64,000 bases of DNA, taken from assembly GCA_037976565.1 (NCBI GenBank), contig CP137675.1, forward strand, positions 14,101,330-14,165,329, read 5' to 3'. The DNA is from Mesocentrotus franciscanus (lineage: Eukaryota > Echinodermata > Echinoidea > Camarodonta > Strongylocentrotidae). The notes below the pieces were generated by a model. The model had not been told where the DNA came from. It did no database searches and saw only the letters and a list, made by a program, of their open reading frames with translations. This document shows, in pieces, positions 59,872-64,000 of the stretch. A program made the translations under genes and the position numbers. Position 1 is the first letter of the stretch. The number at the start of each line of letters is the position of its first letter.

Positions 59872-59936
<65 letters not shown>
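59872..59936. repeat. (TA)n microsatellite
   Basis: About 65 bases of pure alternating TA. Confidence 0.95.
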
Positions 59937-59944
<8 letters not shown>

Positions 59945-60267
59945 TTATAAATCAAAAATAACTTCCAATGATAGAAACAGGCGCTAATACAAAGTATTGC
60001 ATAAGACCTTTATTTACCAACACCAAATATGATATTCACATTTCAAATAATAGTCTAATTCTGTAAATTTGTTAGTGTAAGTTACAAACTTTTAGATTTT
60101 AGATAAAAGGAAATGAAGTCATTTCTAACATTTGGAGTGTTACTGGTAACTATTGCAACCTCAGGGAAATTTTGTATTCTTTAAATTTTTATTTTTGTTA
60201 TAAACAAAAGCTATACAAACTGAAGTTTATCCAATTAATGGGTTTATTGACGTATAAAAATATTACT

Positions 60268-60440
60268 TTATCAAAATAGGCCTATCAAATATTTCGAGAT
60301 ATCATAATTTTTCCATTCCTTACAAACTGCTCACAGTCTAGGATTAGAATATGGAAATATTGATTTATCAAAATGGGCCTATCAAATATTTCGGGATATC
60401 AGTGTTAATTCAATTCCATACTATGAACTCCTCACAGACT
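60268..60440. repeat. Tandem duplication, unit about 93 bases
   Basis: TATCAAAATAGGCCTATC at 60268 recurs as TATCAAAATGGGCCTATC near 60364, followed by matching AAATATTTCGRGATATCA and CTCACAG words. Confidence 0.65.
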
Positions 60441-60784
60441 TGGTAAAACTCTTTGAAATCATCTGTGTTGAAATCATATGTTTTATAATGATAACAATAA
60501 TGATAATTTAATTTATGTAGCGCCTTTATGCAATGGACGTTGTGTTTCTTTTATATATTTCCAGCATGATATTGTTAGTCATTCGGCGCTTCGTGTTTTA
60601 AAAAATATTTATGAACAAAATCAACAAATATGATTGATTGAATATCCATTGAACATTTTTTGGACCCGTTTTCCATGTAGGCCAGGCTAACGGCAAAGAA
60701 ACTTTGATAATAATTGTATTTATACCACCAAGAAAACGCGTGCAGAATCTGAGAATAATTCAATCTTTATCGTAATAAACTTAA

Positions 60785-61174
60785 AGAGAAGGTTGAGTTC
60801 AAGTGGGAAAAGGTGAAAAATAATTTGTGAGCGTTATCATTGTATTATGCAAGTGTGGAAGAACATCAGAGAAAAAATGTTCCCTGAAAAGCATGGCTCT
60901 TCAAAAGAATGCCTGAATATTCTAAATATGGCATGTAACATCATACAAATCGGGACGGATTTTTATGCCACATGTTCGTGTAGTCCCATATACATCTCTC
61001 TGTGTACAGTGCTTTTAACTTTACCAAGACTGGGCCAAATTTCTTATCATTTTGATGATTCCAGAACCTTGCAGTACACACCAATACTTATATGCTAGAT
61101 GATCAACCATTTCTGATCGATTCCACAACGTTTCTTTCACAATGCAATCGCATGACCAGAACTCAACTTTATCT
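60785..61174 (-). mobile_element. Family B-related TTAA element, copy 3 (diverged ends)
   Basis: 390 bases with TTAA at 60781-60784 and 61175-61178. The right half (60985-61160) closely matches 20045-20240. The left half is strongly diverged. Both ends read AGAGAAGGTTGAGTTC or AGATAAAGTTGAGTTC instead of the AGAYAAAGACCAGTTC of copies 1 and 2. Confidence 0.75.
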
Positions 61175-61178
61175 TTAA

Positions 61179-64000
61179 CACTATTTCATTTCAGGGTTGA
61201 TTTATAAAAGTGATGGAATAGGGGTTGTTATGATCATGATGACGTCACTCTATTATAATCGAATGGACCATTCGTCATTTTCATTTTCCACTGAATGGAT
61301 GCACCTTTCATACTTATATTAACATGTTTGATTTCCGATTAATTTTTTGACGTACACTCTCCTCGAATGAGTGATGATAAATATTTTTAGAGCCGTAGAA
61401 TGCAATCCAGTATAGGCTGCCGCGCTTTCAAACGGAAAATGTTACATTTGTCGTCTTTAAGAGAAAACTTTCATCTTCCGTGAGTAGAAGGTACGATGCA
61501 CGTATAATTAATGCCCTAGATTAAGACCGCAAGAGTTTCGAAGATAGTAAAAGAGAGATGGAAATACAACACAAATAATTAGTGTTTAAAAGATATATTG
61601 TGAATGCACGTCGAAATCATTGGGCTGGATTCAGAAACCTCTATTTTATTGAGTGCGTGATGGAAGAAAATAAAACACTAAAGCACGCACAGACAGTATA
61701 TGAGTCTAATATCCCAACTTAATAAAGGCATAGGGTGGTATTCTGAAATTTCTGTTGGAAGAAATACATGAATGAAGGTAATGTCGAATTTTGATACCTA
61801 TAATCTGATTAAAATGTACAAGTAGGAAAACTAAATTTCTCGTTGCAGTTTTAATTTGCCCGTTCTAATGGCTGGTTTCTTTTGGTCCTCGTGTTATAAT
61901 CTCTCCCATCCATATCCAGTGCCCAAACACGTACATTTTTTCTCAAGTCCACCTCCCATTTACTCTTCCCCCGTCTCACTCCTCTTTCTTGAAATCTCAC
62001 TATATCCACATACATCACATATGACTGGGAGTAACCTCTCCTAATCGGTCGTTCAGGACAGTAACGCCATGAAACATTAGAGTTACGTATGTCTGTCTCT
62101 TTTGTCCCCCGGAGTGAGAGAAAGCGAAAGGGGACTAGTCTACCAACAAATACACCCTCTTCCAATAAATGCCAGCAGCGTTCACTCTCACCTGTGTACG
62201 AATATTTAGAAAATATGGGCGTTTGAAGGTAATAAATTGAATGAAATGGAATGATATGATATAGATATACGATTTCCTTTGGATGTGGCTATAAGTTTTC
62301 TTTTTGGCGTCGATATAGCAAGGACAAGGTCTTGTGATGGCGACCATTTCCGAGGGGCGTGGTCTTTTGAGGAACAGTTGAGGAAGTGAAGCACCTGCCC
62401 CACACGCGCTCCCTTCGCGATAGGCACACAGTGTCTTGAGTCTCACCCAGACCCCTATACGGATCTGTTCCAGTGAAGATACAAAGACGCATAAGCAGAC
62501 TCAAAAGTGTCGAATTCTCGCAAAAGGGATTCAGGCGGAGAACTTCGCCAATATTAAAGATGTTCACAAGGAAAAAAGAAAAAAGTCAGAGAATATGTAT
62601 TAAACTGTAATAAACGGAGAAACATTAAAACAAAAACGTTTCAGTGAAGGACATTGGTTGTTGGAGGGTATTTGGAGTAGGGAGAGTGATTTGTTAAGCC
62701 CGAGCGGTGATTGAATACTTGAAAAATAACTCCTTTTCCGGACTGATTGATGGTTATGGTCATGTTTATTATAGTGGTGCAAAAAACACTATCAAATCCA
62801 GGCCCCATATAAGACAAAAAGTGAGCAGAAAAACAAAACGTGCCCTAAAGAATATATTTGCTGCAAAAAGTAAGTTCTTCTGCAAACCATTTCCGGTGTC
62901 TCATTTTGCCTTAAGATATTGATTTTAATCAAAAGAGCAGAGCGAGTTGTCGATGAAAAACACGAATTGAGTGAAATATATTATCCACATTTACTTTACA
63001 AAACAATATTAAAAGAAGATCTTTCTTTTCCATTTATTTTCTTTCCAATCTAAATATTAATCAACCACATACCCCACAATTCTGGGGGAAAGTCGTCCTA
63101 AAGCATTGTTTAATTTTGTAAAACCTCCGATCAGAAAATGTAGATAAATATATATTTACAGAGGATTGTTTAATGATAATATTAGTTTTTTTTATAACAT
63201 GTACATTGATTAAAAGATGACTTCTGTTGAAACTTCTCATTAGGTCTTAGAATTTCTACGTCTACAGTTGTAGAGAAAATATCTTACGTAGTAACTTTTA
63301 ACTTTGAAATAAAGTAAAGAACGAATTATTGTCAAAAAAGCAAGCTTACAATATATTGACCAATATAAAATAATTATTAATCAAATTATTTTTCTCCAGA
63401 AATAGTAAAAAAAAAAAATCATTTAATTCCTACCGGTTGATGTTTTTTCTCCAAAGGGACCCTAAATTACAATCAAGCATATTCTTTTTATTCTGTCAGT
63501 AACATTTTAATATGAGATGCTAGAAAGAAATGAAATAACATCCACTTCCAATTCCATGTTGTTTACTTTGTAGATATATGTTGATTGCGTTTGGTCTACA
63601 TGTTTGCGTTATATGTGACTTCGTTTTTGTTACAATTAGATAATTTTGTTTCTTTTGTAAGTTTGTAAGTTTTGGAACAGTCAAAGCTGAGATTTTACCA
63701 TTTTCTCCACTGTTCGTTTGTTTCCTTTTTTTAAATCAATGTATTTCTAGTATCAAAATAATATTTATTGAGTGGAATTTCCTAATCTCTTTTCTAATTG
63801 AAGGCTTAAAATAAAAAACCCTTATCCTCTCATGAACGCAAGCAAATCATATCGCTTATAGAATCAAAAGAGGAAACACGTAAAATGATGAATTACTTTA
63901 TAAAACGATTTGATTTTTATCTCTGCGTGTTGACAAATATAAACATCGTGAATACACACGAACACACTCGCCCACACTCCCACACACCAAAAGCCATGAG
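61179..64000. other. Intergenic sequence, no gene found
   Basis: The part 62290-62480 is GC-richer with a GGGGCGTGGTC box near 62355 but no frame or other signal. The window ends in a short CACA-rich stretch. Confidence 0.35.

Overview
The window is animal nuclear DNA: AT-rich, spliced, with long introns, many microsatellites and dense short transposons. The repeats (L2-like retroposon tails, many small TTAA-flanked inverted-repeat elements) suggest a marine invertebrate deuterostome, perhaps a sea urchin. That placement is an impression from repeat style and is not proven.

Only one protein gene is well supported. It is the 3' part of a plus-strand gene for an RCC1-repeat (beta-propeller) protein. 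Five exons splice in one consistent frame: 10544-10705, 13958-14122, a 45-base small exon at 20749-20793, 25635-25774, and a long last exon 26572-27795 ending in TGA. They give 578 residues: two RCC1 repeats, a basic linker, an acidic patch, and a disordered Ser/Pro/Lys-rich tail of about 400 residues. Upstream exons must lie before the window. A 3' UTR runs to about 28.6-28.76 kb.

The introns and flanks are mostly mobile-element debris. At least five families of non-autonomous DNA transposon sit between TTAA duplications and begin AG and end CT: A at 7.0, 22.2 and 36.8 kb; B at 9.2, 19.9 and 60.8 kb; F at 31.0 kb, an almost complete hairpin; G at 47.5 and 49.9 kb, in opposite orientation; and H at 14.6 kb. 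Several insertions can be dated against each other. Family A sits in the TTAA of a LINE reverse-transcriptase reading frame and in a retroposon tail. An 87-base element with a TAA duplication sits inside one A copy. B and H each entered the same TTAA of separate copies of a 59-base palindrome (family C). The 500-N gap at 7394-7893 lies inside an A copy and is flanked by the same 51 bases, so it is probably an assembly artefact.

From 28.8 kb to the end (about 35 kb) I find no convincing gene. The stretch holds microsatellites, further elements, a few short coding-like segments and one possible conserved regulatory block near 58 kb. A 1.6-kb minisatellite with a 44-base unit lies at 4.9-6.5 kb. 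I see no rRNA, tRNA, CRISPR or viral genes. No undescribed functional system is evident. The most unusual feature is the cluster of TTAA-targeting elements and their nested landing sites.
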